A stretch of 64,000 bases of DNA from Candidatus Gastranaerophilales bacterium (GCA_944324135.1 CALUVE010000005.1:23096-87095); one strand, 5' to 3'; shown: positions 18,331-27,512, counted from the stretch's first letter. Program-made: numbers and translations. The notes: a model not told the origin generated them from the sequence alone.

Positions 18331-20424
18331 ATGGTAAAAGTTTCCGTTACTATACCTATTTATAATACTGGAAAATATCTGGCAGAATGCATAGAGAGTG
18401 TAATAAATCAGAGCCTTAAAGATATTGAAATCATCCTCGTTGATGACGGCTCGCCTGATAATGCCGGCAAAATTTGTGATGAATATGCACTCAAAGATTC
18501 TAGAATTAAAGTCTTTCATCAGGAGAATCAAGGGGTAGCTGCCGCTCGAAATACAGGGCTTGAGAACGCCACCGGAGAATATTTATATTTTCTCGATTCC
18601 GATGATATGATTGAAGAAAATTTCCTGGAATATGCATACAATGTCGCAAAAGCTAACGATAGCGATTTAACTATTTGTGATGAAAGAAATTATTCTTCCA
18701 GGTCGGTGGAATTTCTGGCTACGGTTGCAACCTACGGAATTTTTGTCAGGCATGAATTTCTTAAACTTCATCCGGATATTAAATTCCCAGTAGGTATACA
18801 ACCTTCTGAAGACGGAATTTTTTCACATAAAATTTTACTATTGACTGACAAAATTTCTTTTTGTAATAACAAGTATTTCTACAGACATTACCCTGAGCAA
18901 CATACATACCGTGTATGCCAAAACCAACAATTAGCATTACCGCAAGCACCTGAAATTTTTAAAATATTAGAAGAGTTTTATGACAAATATAATCTGTGGG
19001 ATAAGCATTACCTGAAAATTATTAAAACTTTTGAATTTGAATTATTTGCAAATAGAAACAAATTTAAAGGCTGCGCACTCTTTGACCGAATAAAAATAGC
19101 TAACCTTAACAATAAGTTTTTCAAAAAACATTTAAAAAAATATTTGACTAAAGCTCAAGCAAAAAAATTCAACTATGAATTTATAAAACTCTTATACTCA
19201 ATGAACGGCTGCACTTTTATTTTCAACCGTTTTTTGCATAGTATTCCTCTTATTCAGGATAATTATCTCGCGGTCAGATTTCTGACAAATTATTTTAAAA
19301 CAAATATAAAAAAATTAATCTATAAACTCGCAAGAGCAAAAGCTAAAATAAAAGTTATTCATCCGTCAGAGAGGAAATTTCTTAAACAATTTTTCAATAA
19401 TATTGACGAGGATAAAGTTCTTGTTGTCGAAATGAATAACTGTCATAATGAGGTTATCCCCGGTTATCTGAAATATCTGAATGAACTTGGATACAGATGC
19501 GATGTTCTGGTTGAAAAACAAATTTACAAGGATAATATTTTCGTCAATCTGCCGGATAATTTGTATGAAAATATTTACAATGCCAGATATTTTATTATAC
19601 AAAAAATTCTTAAATCACCGGAGGTCAAAAAATATAAAAAAATATTTATAACTTCAAATTATATCTACGCGCCCGAAGTTATACTTAGCGATTTACCTAA
19701 TCTGCAGGATAAAGAAAAATTTATCTTTACCGAACATAATATAAAATATCTCACTAATGACTTAATGAAATGCCACAAATTTCTCTGTATCAACAACTTT
19801 GGAAAGAGTGAACTGCAAAATAATGTTGTAAATCCTCACTATTTCGGAGACATAAATATTACGGAGAAAAATAAGGATATAACAAAATTTTTAGTAGTCG
19901 GAAGAATAAAAAACGACCGGCAAAATTATTCTATGATTTATGACTCAATAAATGATTTGAAAGCAAAAAACATTTTTAATTATAAAATTACACTTGTCGG
20001 ATACGACTTTGGCGGATATCTTGACCGGTACCTGCTGTGCGAAAGAAATCTTGAATATAAGGGGAAATTAAATTTTGCAGAATTGTATAAAGAAATTGAA
20101 GATGTTGACTTTTTTATAACTCTGTTTGATGATAGTAATCCTGAGCACCAGAAATATAAAACCACGGTAACCTCAGGACAAATACAACTCATTTACGGAT
20201 TTTTAAAACCAACAATTATACAAAAAAACTTTGCGCCTTATTGCGGATTTGATAAAGAAAATTCAATACTTTTTGAAAACAAAGATGACCTCACTGATGC
20301 ACTTATAAAATGTATTAATATGCAGGATAAAGAATACAAAAAAATTCAGGATAACATCAAAAATTATTCAGAAAATCTCTATCAAAAATCCCTTACAAAT
20401 CTAAAAGGAATACTGAATGACTGA
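18331..20424 (+). CDS. Two-domain glycosyltransferase (GT2 plus C-terminal GT-B-like)
   Basis: 697 aa. Residues about 1-230 form a GT2 domain with VSVTIPIYNTGKYLAECIES, ILVDDGSPDNAGKICDEYA and LDSDDMIEEN (DXD-type metal site). After a linker, residues about 350-690 look like a second glycosyltransferase of GT-B type: an N-terminal Rossmann part (VLVVEMNNCHNEVIPGYLKY) and a C-terminal donor part (TKFLVVGRIKNDRQNYSMIY, GKLNFAELYKEIEDVDFFIT). It probably builds a surface polysaccharide. The stop overlaps the next glycosyltransferase by 8 bases. The GT2 assignment is firm; the second domain is less certain. Confidence 0.8.
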   Translation: MVKVSVTIPIYNTGKYLAECIESVINQSLKDIEIILVDDGSPDNAGKICDEYALKDSRIKVFHQENQGVAAARNTGLENATGEYLYFLDSDDMIEENFLEYAYNVAKANDSDLTICDERNYSSRSVEFLATVATYGIFVRHEFLKLHPDIKFPVGIQPSEDGIFSHKILLLTDKISFCNNKYFYRHYPEQHTYRVCQNQQLALPQAPEIFKILEEFYDKYNLWDKHYLKIIKTFEFELFANRNKFKGCALFDRIKIANLNNKFFKKHLKKYLTKAQAKKFNYEFIKLLYSMNGCTFIFNRFLHSIPLIQDNYLAVRFLTNYFKTNIKKLIYKLARAKAKIKVIHPSERKFLKQFFNNIDEDKVLVVEMNNCHNEVIPGYLKYLNELGYRCDVLVEKQIYKDNIFVNLPDNLYENIYNARYFIIQKILKSPEVKKYKKIFITSNYIYAPEVILSDLPNLQDKEKFIFTEHNIKYLTNDLMKCHKFLCINNFGKSELQNNVVNPHYFGDINITEKNKDITKFLVVGRIKNDRQNYSMIYDSINDLKAKNIFNYKITLVGYDFGGYLDRYLLCERNLEYKGKLNFAELYKEIEDVDFFITLFDDSNPEHQKYKTTVTSGQIQLIYGFLKPTIIQKNFAPYCGFDKENSILFENKDDLTDALIKCINMQDKEYKKIQDNIKNYSENLYQKSLTNLKGILND

Positions 20425-21271
20425 AACTAAAATACCTAAAATCATACATTATTTTTATGACTCAAACGCTGACATTTTTGAGAAAAATAACAGACCGCAG
20501 CTCAGAATGTGCTACACCTCATGGAAAATGTTTTGTCCTGACTATGAAATAATGTTCTGGCACGATAAAATGCCTGAATTCCAAGAAATGCTTAAGGCTT
20601 CACGCTTTTTAAGAGAAGCTTACAGACTAAAAATCTGGGCATTCGTTTCTGATTACGTAAGATTCTATGCTCTGTATAAATACGGCGGGATTTATCTGGA
20701 TACAGATGTTCAGATAATCAAAAATATTGACGAATTTCTTGACAATGAATTCTTTTGTTCTGTCTACGGCTGTATGACACAGCCTAATTACCTTGTAGAA
20801 CCGGCTCTCACCGGCTCTGTTAAAGGAAATCCCATTGCTAAAATAATGCTGGACTACTATAACTCTGAAGAGATATTCAACGCTAAAAATATTATGCTGC
20901 CGGTAATCTTCAGACAAATTTTGCAAAAGAATAATCTGCTTCCGGAAAATGAAAACTACCTTGAAGATTCTCTTAAACCAATCATGGAAGTAGATTTTGA
21001 CGAATACAAATCTCAGGAAATTTATAAAGGAACTAATCTGACCTTATACCCGATGTTTTACTTTTGCCCGTCCTGGGAGTTCCATGGAGAAAAATCCATA
21101 CTTCCGGAAACACACGCAATCCACTGGTGTCAAAGTTCATGGTGGTACACACTTAAAAACAAAATTGATGTATATGAACTCCAGCACCTTGGAAAAGCCA
21201 AGGGGTTGAAAAAATTATACCGGAAAATAAGAATAATCCTTTATAGAATAGCTAATTCTTGTTGTTTTTAA
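20417..21271 (+). CDS. GT32-type glycosyltransferase (DXD, OCH1/capsular sugar-transferase-like)
   Basis: 284 aa. The signature is PKIIHYFYDSN near the start, then RMCYTSWKMFCPDYEIMFWH. AFVSDYVRFYALYKYGGIYL is followed by DTDV, the catalytic DXD. The C-terminal HAIHWCQSSWW also fits the family. It transfers a sugar to a polysaccharide or lipid-linked glycan, with unknown specificity. It is co-transcribed with the preceding two-domain enzyme. Its end overlaps the convergent AICAR transformylase gene by 20 bases. Confidence 0.85.
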   Translation: MTETKIPKIIHYFYDSNADIFEKNNRPQLRMCYTSWKMFCPDYEIMFWHDKMPEFQEMLKASRFLREAYRLKIWAFVSDYVRFYALYKYGGIYLDTDVQIIKNIDEFLDNEFFCSVYGCMTQPNYLVEPALTGSVKGNPIAKIMLDYYNSEEIFNAKNIMLPVIFRQILQKNNLLPENENYLEDSLKPIMEVDFDEYKSQEIYKGTNLTLYPMFYFCPSWEFHGEKSILPETHAIHWCQSSWWYTLKNKIDVYELQHLGKAKGLKKLYRKIRIILYRIANSCCF

Positions 21272-22217
21272 TACCGGTTGTAATCATTGCAATGTTATAT
21301 TTATCGGCAGTCTGGATAATACGTTCATCCTTGATGCTGCCACCGGATTGTATAATCAAACCTATACGAGCCAGCACTGCCGCGTGAATACTGTCTTCTG
21401 CCGGCAAAACATCATCAGATGCAAGCACTGCATTTTTTGCCTCATCGCAGGCTAAATTTAATGCCCAATCCACTGCCGCAAGCGAAGTTGTTTGACCTTG
21501 TGCTATGGCTATTGTTTTAAAATCTTTTACAATCACAACTGCATTTGATTTTGCATGCTTTGCAACTTTCCAGGCAAATATAGCATCTTCAATCTGCTCC
21601 GGTGACGGCTTTTGTTTGGTTACGACTTTAAATGTGTCTTTATTCAGCTCACTTCTGTTAGCATCTTGAATAAGCGTGCCGAACGGTGTCACTTTAATCT
21701 CTTCATCAATATATTTTTTGTAATCTTTGAGCGGTGTGATAAGTTTTACCAGTTTAATTTCCGGATTTGCTTTCAACAAATCCAGAGCTGACGGTTCAAA
21801 TTCCGGCGCTACAACAACGCTCACAGACATAGAATCTATATGCTTTGCAGAATCATAATCAACCGCAGAAGAAAACGCGATTACTCCGTAGAAAGCACTG
21901 ATAGGGTCACAATCAAAAGCTTTTGTATAAGCATCATATGAAGTCCGTCCAAGAGCAACCCCGCAAGGTTTACCGCGTTTTACAAACGCTACGGCATTCA
22001 CATCATAAAATTCGCTCACAATATTTATTGATGCAGTAAGGTTCAGAATATCATTATATGTCAATTTATCACCGGATAATACTTCATAATCCACCATATG
22101 CGGAGATTTATAAACAGCAGCTCGCTGATGCGTATTTTCGCCGTGCTGTAATTCGTCTAATAAATGAAGTGTATAGGTTCTTTCCTGTGAATATTCTTGT
22201 GTATCCCGATCGCTCAT
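21252..22217 (-). CDS. Stand-alone AICAR transformylase (PurH C-terminal domain only)
   Basis: 321 aa. It transfers a formyl group from 10-formyl-THF to AICAR, the ninth step of purine synthesis. It matches only the C-terminal domain of bifunctional PurH: LQHGENTHQRAAVYK, KPCGVALGRTSYDAY, the KSNAVV motif (KHAKSNAVVIV), and IIQSGGSIKDERIIQTADKYN. The usual N-terminal IMP cyclohydrolase domain (about 200 aa) is absent. A clean GAGGACA ribosome site before the ATG shows this is a designed start rather than a truncation. The usual C-terminal RHF.H ending is replaced by IKNNKN. IMP cyclohydrolase must be encoded elsewhere. Confidence 0.87.
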   Translation of the reverse strand: MSDRDTQEYSQERTYTLHLLDELQHGENTHQRAAVYKSPHMVDYEVLSGDKLTYNDILNLTASINIVSEFYDVNAVAFVKRGKPCGVALGRTSYDAYTKAFDCDPISAFYGVIAFSSAVDYDSAKHIDSMSVSVVVAPEFEPSALDLLKANPEIKLVKLITPLKDYKKYIDEEIKVTPFGTLIQDANRSELNKDTFKVVTKQKPSPEQIEDAIFAWKVAKHAKSNAVVIVKDFKTIAIAQGQTTSLAAVDWALNLACDEAKNAVLASDDVLPAEDSIHAAVLARIGLIIQSGGSIKDERIIQTADKYNIAMITTGIKNNKN

Positions 22218-22331
22218 TTTGTGTCCTCAATGTTCTCTATTTTTCTTAAGACTAACATAAATACACCGGCTGTGCAAATCTTTAAAATCTTAGCATTTCG
22301 TAACTATTTAGGCTTAGAAAGTCAATAATTG

Positions 22332-22360
22332 TTGAAATAATTTTTTGTCTTTACTATAAT
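22332..22360 (+). promoter_or_regulatory. Sigma-70-type promoter of the 216-aa gene
   Basis: TTGAAA (22332-22337), a 17-base spacer, TATAAT (22355-22360). The expected start is at about 22367, giving a short leader with AGAGGAC before the ATG at 22394. This is the best canonical promoter seen in the window. Confidence 0.7.
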
Positions 22361-22393
22361 TTTTTTTGTAGAAATAAAAACTTAGAGGACAAA

Positions 22394-23044
22394 ATGGCAA
22401 GTAACAGAATAACTGAAGGCGTAGGGAAAAAAATAGTAGAAGCATTAAAAAAACAATCCGATATAGAAATTATTCCTGTACCGGAATCACATTTTAATAC
22501 ACAAGAAGAGCCAATGCCTCAACCGGAAGTAGAATACGTAGAAAACAATGAAGAAGAAATCCAGCCGGAATTGACTTTTGAAGCTGCAACTTATTCAGAA
22601 CCGTCTTTTACACCGCCGCCTGTAATGCCGCAGCCTCAAATTTCACGCCCTGCTTACACACAGCAGCCTGCGATGAATAACTCAAGTTTTGCAGCTAATT
22701 CAACAATGGATAGTATCTCTAATGAACTCGACGGGTTTGAAATTCCGACAAATGTTGCAGTACTAAAACAACTTATTTCCAAATTGCCGTCCGGAGTAAC
22801 AAAACAAACCGGTGCTCAAATTATTAAACAAACTATGGAAGCACTCGGAATTTCTATGAACAGTGTTTTGCAGGAAGCTCAACAGGTTCAAGAGGGTTTA
22901 AATAACTCTGCAAGAGATTGTCAGACTACTATTATTGAATACAGAAAACAAATTAATCTGCTTGAAAAACAGGCTCAAAAATACCAGAGACAATACGCTG
23001 CTCTAAATGATATTATAAGCTTATTTATTCAAACTAATCACTAA
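22394..23044 (+). CDS. Hypothetical protein, Pro/Glu-rich N-terminal part and C-terminal coiled coil
   Basis: 216 aa, family not recognised. Residues 1-25 are a basic helix (RITEGVGKKIVEALKKQ). Residues about 35-115 are low-complexity, rich in Glu, Pro, Gln and Ser. Residues about 116-216 are helical and end in a likely coiled coil (QAQQVQEGLNNSARDCQTTI, RKQINLLEKQAQKYQRQYAA). There is no signal peptide or membrane helix. It has a strong promoter and its own terminator, so it is probably well expressed as a single gene. A cytosolic structural or scaffold role is possible. Confidence 0.7.
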   Translation: MASNRITEGVGKKIVEALKKQSDIEIIPVPESHFNTQEEPMPQPEVEYVENNEEEIQPELTFEAATYSEPSFTPPPVMPQPQISRPAYTQQPAMNNSSFAANSTMDSISNELDGFEIPTNVAVLKQLISKLPSGVTKQTGAQIIKQTMEALGISMNSVLQEAQQVQEGLNNSARDCQTTIIEYRKQINLLEKQAQKYQRQYAALNDIISLFIQTNH

Positions 23045-23063
23045 TTCTATTAAAAAAATACAA

Positions 23064-23136
23064 AAAAAGAAAAACTATTTTTTGAACTTGTGTCTTATTT
23101 CTTTAACACAGTTGTTCTCAAATAGTTTTTCTTTTT
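23064..23136. terminator. Bidirectional intrinsic terminator
   Basis: A perfect 17-bp stem, AAAAAGAAAAACTATTT (23064-23080) with AAATAGTTTTTCTTTTT (23120-23136), is extended inward by an imperfect stem (AACTTGTGT / ACACAGTTGTT). It lies between two convergent genes and has T-runs in both directions. Confidence 0.85.
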
Positions 23137-23163
23137 GTTATCAAAATTATTAATTAAAACCTA

Positions 23164-23499
23164 TTATCCGCCTAAGTTATAACTGAACGAACGTGATATG
23201 TTGCTTGTTAATCTGCCTTTTACGGATTGAAGTTCAGATTCTACCATCCTTAGTTTTATTTGATATTGCTGTGATTGCTGTTCAAGTTTTTGTTCAAGAA
23301 GCTTTAACTTTGCCTGACGCTGGTTCAAAGTTTTCATAACAGGAGAGTCCGGATCATAATCCGTGCCGACCTGCATCAGGTCACTTGCTGACTGAGCAAG
23401 CGACATCTTTGACTGAGTCACAAGCTGTATTTTGTATTCCAAATCAAACTTGAGATTGGTCAAATACTGAGTTCTGATTGTATCGGTAATAACACCCAT
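23164..23499 (-). CDS. Hypothetical coiled-coil protein
   Basis: 111 aa, all-helical by eye and rich in Gln, Leu and Lys. A likely coiled coil covers about 50-95 (TLNQRQAKLKLLEQKLEQQS, then QQYQIKLRMVESELQSVKGR). There is no signal peptide. A GGCAGGAAAAA ribosome site precedes the start, and it follows the 90-aa gene by 11 bases. It resembles small structural or chaperone-like proteins of secretion systems in size and composition, but no family can be named. Confidence 0.65.
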   Translation of the reverse strand: MGVITDTIRTQYLTNLKFDLEYKIQLVTQSKMSLAQSASDLMQVGTDYDPDSPVMKTLNQRQAKLKLLEQKLEQQSQQYQIKLRMVESELQSVKGRLTSNISRSFSYNLGG

Positions 23500-23510
23500 T
23501 TTTCCTGCCT

Positions 23511-23783
23511 TTATCTGGTTGTGTTCAGGTTATTACCCCTCAAAAAGCTGTGCTGGTTGTTTTCTGCTATTAATTGTTCCATTTTGTGGAACTGGTGCCT
23601 GTGATAATTCAATCTGTACTGCGCCATTTTAAGTTTCTTTTTCATTGTCAAGAAGTCTTTAATACCGTCTACTATTGAATTTATCATTGCTTTTATCGGG
23701 CTTTTCCTGATGATAAAATTCTTTGAATAGATAAGGAAGTCTACTAGCCTTTTCATATTCGTCTCTAAAGTATCTCGAAGCAT
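23511..23783 (-). CDS. Hypothetical small basic helical protein
   Basis: 90 aa, basic and helical (NMKRLVDFLIYSKNFIIRKS, then DFLTMKKKLKMAQYRLNYHR), ending in a polar His/Asn-rich tail. An AAAGGAGAAA ribosome site precedes the start. It is paired with the 111-aa coiled-coil gene downstream. No family is recognised and no signal peptide is clear; the region about 18-50 could be weakly amphipathic. Confidence 0.62.
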   Translation of the reverse strand: MLRDTLETNMKRLVDFLIYSKNFIIRKSPIKAMINSIVDGIKDFLTMKKKLKMAQYRLNYHRHQFHKMEQLIAENNQHSFLRGNNLNTTR

Positions 23784-24034
23784 ATTTCTCCTTTACACTT
23801 TAGACCTACATGTATATTAAAACAAGTCACGCCCGATAATTGCTTATTTTGTTACATTCAGCTTAACATGTCTTAATCATTCAGTCTCAAGTAATTTAGT
23901 ATTCATTATATTTAACGGCAGACTTTTATAGAACTTTAAAAAAATCTGACAGGATTACGTTATTTTTAATAAAATTTTACAATAAAATCGCAATCCTGCC
24001 AAATTTTAAAATATATACTGGATAAAAGCAAATC

Positions 24035-24850
24035 TTACAAGTTTTGAATAGCTTTGCTGTCACCGTCGATAGATTCTTTCAACATCTTTTTAACGACATC
24101 TCCCTGGGTATCAAGCATTTTGCAAACGGTTTCGATATTTCTAACCTTGTTGGACAAAATGACATCGGCATTTGCAGTAATTTTGCCGGTAACGTTCTGG
24201 TAAGCAGCCAGTGCCGCAGAAGTTGTACCCTGCATCAAGTTACCCATAACAAGGGCAGGGAGACCGTATTCACCGAGGTAAGGTGCAGCGGCCTGCATAA
24301 TACCGCCCCATCCGGAAATTACACTGGCAAGAGGCAATACTATGTTTTTGCCGACAAAACCGTAACCGTTAGCAGTACCAACACCGTAAGCTGCGGCGCT
24401 TGCGATATCCGCAATTCCGCCCATACTTGACGCTCCGCCTGTAACATAACCGTCAGAACCCCATCCTGTCATTAAGCCGGCTGCGCCGCCTGTGGAATAA
24501 CCATCCAACCCCCAGGATACCGGAGCTGCTCCGCCCGGAAAACCTGAATAGTTGTATAAAGAATCTATACCGTAAGAGGTTCCGCCTGAATACGGCGAAC
24601 TATATGAAGTACCGGCAACATTCATTGCTTCCGATGCACCAAAGACATGCGCAAAGGATGACGGGGCTAGCATACTTGCTAAATTGTATAAAAATCCGCC
24701 GGTTGTCTCAAAACCGGTGCCCATACCGCTTCCTGAAACAGTTAAATCTCTCAGGCGGTCATAAGTCTCGAACAACTGCGCTTTTGCATCGCCGCTCGCT
24801 GAACCGTATTTGTTTGCTATTACCAAGTAACTATCATTTTTGTAAGACAT
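24035..24850 (-). CDS. Hypothetical Gly/Ala/Ser/Tyr-rich protein
   Basis: 271 aa. The N-terminus is polar (MSYKNDSYLVIANKYGSASG). The central part (about 75-170) is rich in Gly, Ser, Ala and Tyr with loose repeats such as GWGSDGYVTGGA and GLDGYSTGGAAG. The C-terminal part is helical (YQNVTGKITANADVILSNKV, then LDTQGDVVKKMLKESIDG). No classical signal peptide is visible. The gene lies 42 bases downstream of the 434-aa AASQARYLG-type gene and is probably co-transcribed. It may be a surface or exported structural protein, but that is inference. Confidence 0.68.
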   Translation of the reverse strand: MSYKNDSYLVIANKYGSASGDAKAQLFETYDRLRDLTVSGSGMGTGFETTGGFLYNLASMLAPSSFAHVFGASEAMNVAGTSYSSPYSGGTSYGIDSLYNYSGFPGGAAPVSWGLDGYSTGGAAGLMTGWGSDGYVTGGASSMGGIADIASAAAYGVGTANGYGFVGKNIVLPLASVISGWGGIMQAAAPYLGEYGLPALVMGNLMQGTTSAALAAYQNVTGKITANADVILSNKVRNIETVCKMLDTQGDVVKKMLKESIDGDSKAIQNL

Positions 24851-24892
24851 AAGTACCTCTTAATATTAATGCTTTTAACAAGCACCTTAACT

Positions 24893-26197
24893 CTATTCGA
24901 AAGTTTTGAATGTAGATTCGATGTTCTTTTCAATAACTTTCTTAACTGCTTCCATTTCAGTCTGGAGCGCATCCTGTTCAGTATCGAGCTGACGGAGTCT
25001 CAATTCAAGAGTTCTGTCCTCCTGTTGAATAATCTCTGTCTGAGCGTTGATATCCTGAATTTGTTTTTCATAAGTTTCCATATCGTAAGTATACTGGTTC
25101 ATTGCATCTTGATAAGCTGCCTCGTCAGTAATAGTTTCAGTATGGAGCGGATATACTGCTGAAGAATCTTCAAAGTTAATAGATGTCCAGCGGCCTGAAC
25201 CGTCAATTTCAATCATTGCCTTATCAGTTTTTTCAATTTTTGTTTTAACATTCTTTGCTTCGTAGAAAATCAATTTGTCCTGGTTTTCTGTCGGATATTG
25301 AGGATCTACCGGAGACATATAGCTGTTGTACAAATCTTCTTTTGTAGCAAAGTAAGTTGTATCACCGTCATCCCAGCAGTAAATATCTTCGATATCAGCT
25401 TGAGCGATAGCTTCGTCAGGCCAATCTTTGCAAATCTGCTCGTAAGCTGCGGCAAGCATCTTATCCGTTTCATCATACTTATACAACTCATGGTTACCTA
25501 CAGAACCAGGGAATTCAGCATCAATTGTATAATCGTTGATATCAGCAGCAGCTCCTGTCAAGTCAGCAGTATTCAAGAAGTGATATACACCCTCTTCATC
25601 CTTATAGTATGAAAGTTCTTCTTTAAGAAATTCTACCGGAGGATTCTGGCTTGCGCCGTTAGCCGCAAGTTTGTTGAACGCGTTTTGCAAATCCGGGTGA
25701 AGAGCCTCTTCATCTTCTGTTTGCGGGTATTCGTAAATTCTGTTTCCGTTAGCATAATATACATCATCAACAAGATTTAAGCCCGGTGCATCTTCACTCT
25801 GTGAAGCCTGGTCAGGGTTACGTGTCAGTGTGTCTGTGGAAATTGTTTCTTCTAATTTAACCTGCGGATTACGCAATTTATTTTGAATACCTGTAAAAAC
25901 ATCAGCATAATGATAATGTGTGATGAGATAATTGTATCCATCAGGATCATCAATCAATTCGTGCATATCGGTAATTGTTTCAGAGTAAACACCGTCCTCA
26001 TAAGAGTATTGGACTTTTGTAAAATCTGAAGTACTAGGAGCTGTCGGGACTTCCAAAGCCAAAAGCTGGTTAAAAAGGTTAGCACTCTGATTTGCCAGTG
26101 CTGTACGAGCCTGGTTTACCTGCTGTCCTTCATATTCAACGTTTGTCTTTCTTGCCGTCAAGCCTAAATATCTTGCCTGTGATGCTGCCATACCCAT
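24893..26197 (-). CDS. Hypothetical protein with AASQARYLG amino terminus, candidate export substrate
   Basis: 434 aa from the ATG at 26197 (AAGGAGAG ribosome site; an in-frame TTG upstream is less likely). The N-terminus MGMAASQARYLGLTARKTNV, followed by QVNQARTALANQSANLFNQL, is a helical signature that I associate with lineage-specific proteins of gut Vampirovibrionia. The middle (about 60-340) is acidic and Tyr-rich without a known domain. The C-terminus is a coiled coil (ELRLRQLDTEQDALQTEMEA ... ESTFKTF). Helical N- and C-termini around a variable centre resemble flagellar axial proteins, so export by the flagellar-type system is conceivable. Function unknown. Confidence 0.7.
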   Translation of the reverse strand: MGMAASQARYLGLTARKTNVEYEGQQVNQARTALANQSANLFNQLLALEVPTAPSTSDFTKVQYSYEDGVYSETITDMHELIDDPDGYNYLITHYHYADVFTGIQNKLRNPQVKLEETISTDTLTRNPDQASQSEDAPGLNLVDDVYYANGNRIYEYPQTEDEEALHPDLQNAFNKLAANGASQNPPVEFLKEELSYYKDEEGVYHFLNTADLTGAAADINDYTIDAEFPGSVGNHELYKYDETDKMLAAAYEQICKDWPDEAIAQADIEDIYCWDDGDTTYFATKEDLYNSYMSPVDPQYPTENQDKLIFYEAKNVKTKIEKTDKAMIEIDGSGRWTSINFEDSSAVYPLHTETITDEAAYQDAMNQYTYDMETYEKQIQDINAQTEIIQQEDRTLELRLRQLDTEQDALQTEMEAVKKVIEKNIESTFKTFE

Positions 26198-26379
26198 ATG
26201 CAACTCTCCTTCATTATAAATATTTCTACCTTTTTACTATCTCTATAATGACCTTTTTAAAAAAGTCAATATAATCTATAATAAATTATACGTGAATATT
26301 AAGTTTTTTATACAGCAGAATTAATAAAAATCATCTGTTTACAGTAGATAAAAACACATAATTCAACCGTATGTATAAC

Positions 26380-26414
26380 AAAAAAGACCGCTGATAAAAT
26401 CAACGGTCTTTTTT
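26380..26414 (-). terminator. Intrinsic terminator of rpsA
   Basis: A 16-bp stem with one mismatch, AAAAAAGACCGCTGAT / ATCAACGGTCTTTTTT, and a 3-base loop. It is followed on the - strand by a T-run, just downstream of rpsA. Confidence 0.88.
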
Positions 26415-26429
26415 TATTATATAGTCCAT

Positions 26430-27512
26430 TTATTCTGCAGACGTATTATTTGTTTCTTCTGTTTTGGGTTCATTAACAGTAAGAGCAATTCTCTTATCTG
26501 TCGGATTGAATTTTAATATATAAGTCATAACCTTATCGCCGACCTGCAGGATATTAGAATTTTTATTCTGCAATTCAACAACTTCATTATGAGGAAGAAG
26601 AGCTTCAACCCCCGGGAACACTTCAACAAAAGCGCCGAAATGTTTAATTCTTGTGATTGTACCTTCCACTTTGTCGCCTTCTTTAATTTGTTTTTCAGCC
26701 TCAACCCAAGGATCAGGTTCAAGGTTTTTCAAACTCAAAGACACGCGTTGTTTGTCGTGGTCGACAGCAATAACTTCAACATCAATTTTGTCGCCGACTT
26801 TAAGAATATCAGTCGGATGATCAATCCATCTCCAAGAAAGTTGAGAGAGCGGAAGTAGACCATCGATACCGCCCAAATCAATGAACGCACCGAAATCAGT
26901 AATTCTCACAACATCGCCTTTAACAATCTGCCCCGGCTCAATTTGAGAGAACACATTTTTTCTTGCTTCAACGGCACTGTCATCATAAACTTTCTTATTA
27001 GAAAGGATGAAGTTATTTTGCTGAGCATCGAGCGTAAGAATTTTCAATTCAATCTTACTGCCTACTTCAAGCTCAGTTTCTTTCACTCTGAGCTGGCTTG
27101 ACGGAACAAAACCGCGAACACCAGAGACTTCAACAAGTACGCCGCCTTTAACAATTCCGGCAACAGTACCGAGGATTGTTTCATCAGCAGCTTTAACTTT
27201 TTCAAGTTCTTTCCAAGCATAAGCAAAGTCAACACGTTTGCGGGAGAGCAAGAATTTGCCGTCCTCATCTTCTTCTCTGATAATTAAGAATTCGTATTCT
27301 TCACCTTTTTTGAATTTTTCTTCTAATTTTTCATTTTTGTCTACGGCTTCTTTTTCCGGAACGATAGCTATAGTTTTAGCTCCGATATCTACCATTACCC
27401 CAGAACCATCAAATCCGCATACAATACCTTTTACTAAATCACCTTTTTGGAAATTGTAATCATACTTTTTCAATAACTCTTCAAAATCCATATCTTTTTC
27501 TAAAGATGCCAT
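26430..27512 (-). CDS. rpsA: Ribosomal protein S1 (four S1 domains)
   Basis: 360 aa from the ATG at 27512, which has GGAGAA five bases upstream. A GTG at 27536 would add eight residues without a ribosome site. Four OB-fold S1 motifs are visible at about 22-90, 108-170, 185-255 and 272-340, for example GQIVKGDVVRITDFGAFIDL and GDKVEGTITRIKHFGAFVEV. This is shorter than the six-domain enterobacterial S1 and close to the cyanobacterial and chloroplast size range. It helps the 30S subunit capture mRNA. Some genes in this window lack Shine-Dalgarno sequences, which makes S1 relevant. Confidence 0.9.
   Translation of the reverse strand: MASLEKDMDFEELLKKYDYNFQKGDLVKGIVCGFDGSGVMVDIGAKTIAIVPEKEAVDKNEKLEEKFKKGEEYEFLIIREEDEDGKFLLSRKRVDFAYAWKELEKVKAADETILGTVAGIVKGGVLVEVSGVRGFVPSSQLRVKETELEVGSKIELKILTLDAQQNNFILSNKKVYDDSAVEARKNVFSQIEPGQIVKGDVVRITDFGAFIDLGGIDGLLPLSQLSWRWIDHPTDILKVGDKIDVEVIAVDHDKQRVSLSLKNLEPDPWVEAEKQIKEGDKVEGTITRIKHFGAFVEVFPGVEALLPHNEVVELQNKNSNILQVGDKVMTYILKFNPTDKRIALTVNEPKTEETNNTSAE

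Noticed and set aside
21252..22217. PurH pseudogene truncated at the 5' end
   Set aside because: A good ribosome site and start codon precede the transformylase domain and no remnant of the cyclohydrolase domain is found upstream.
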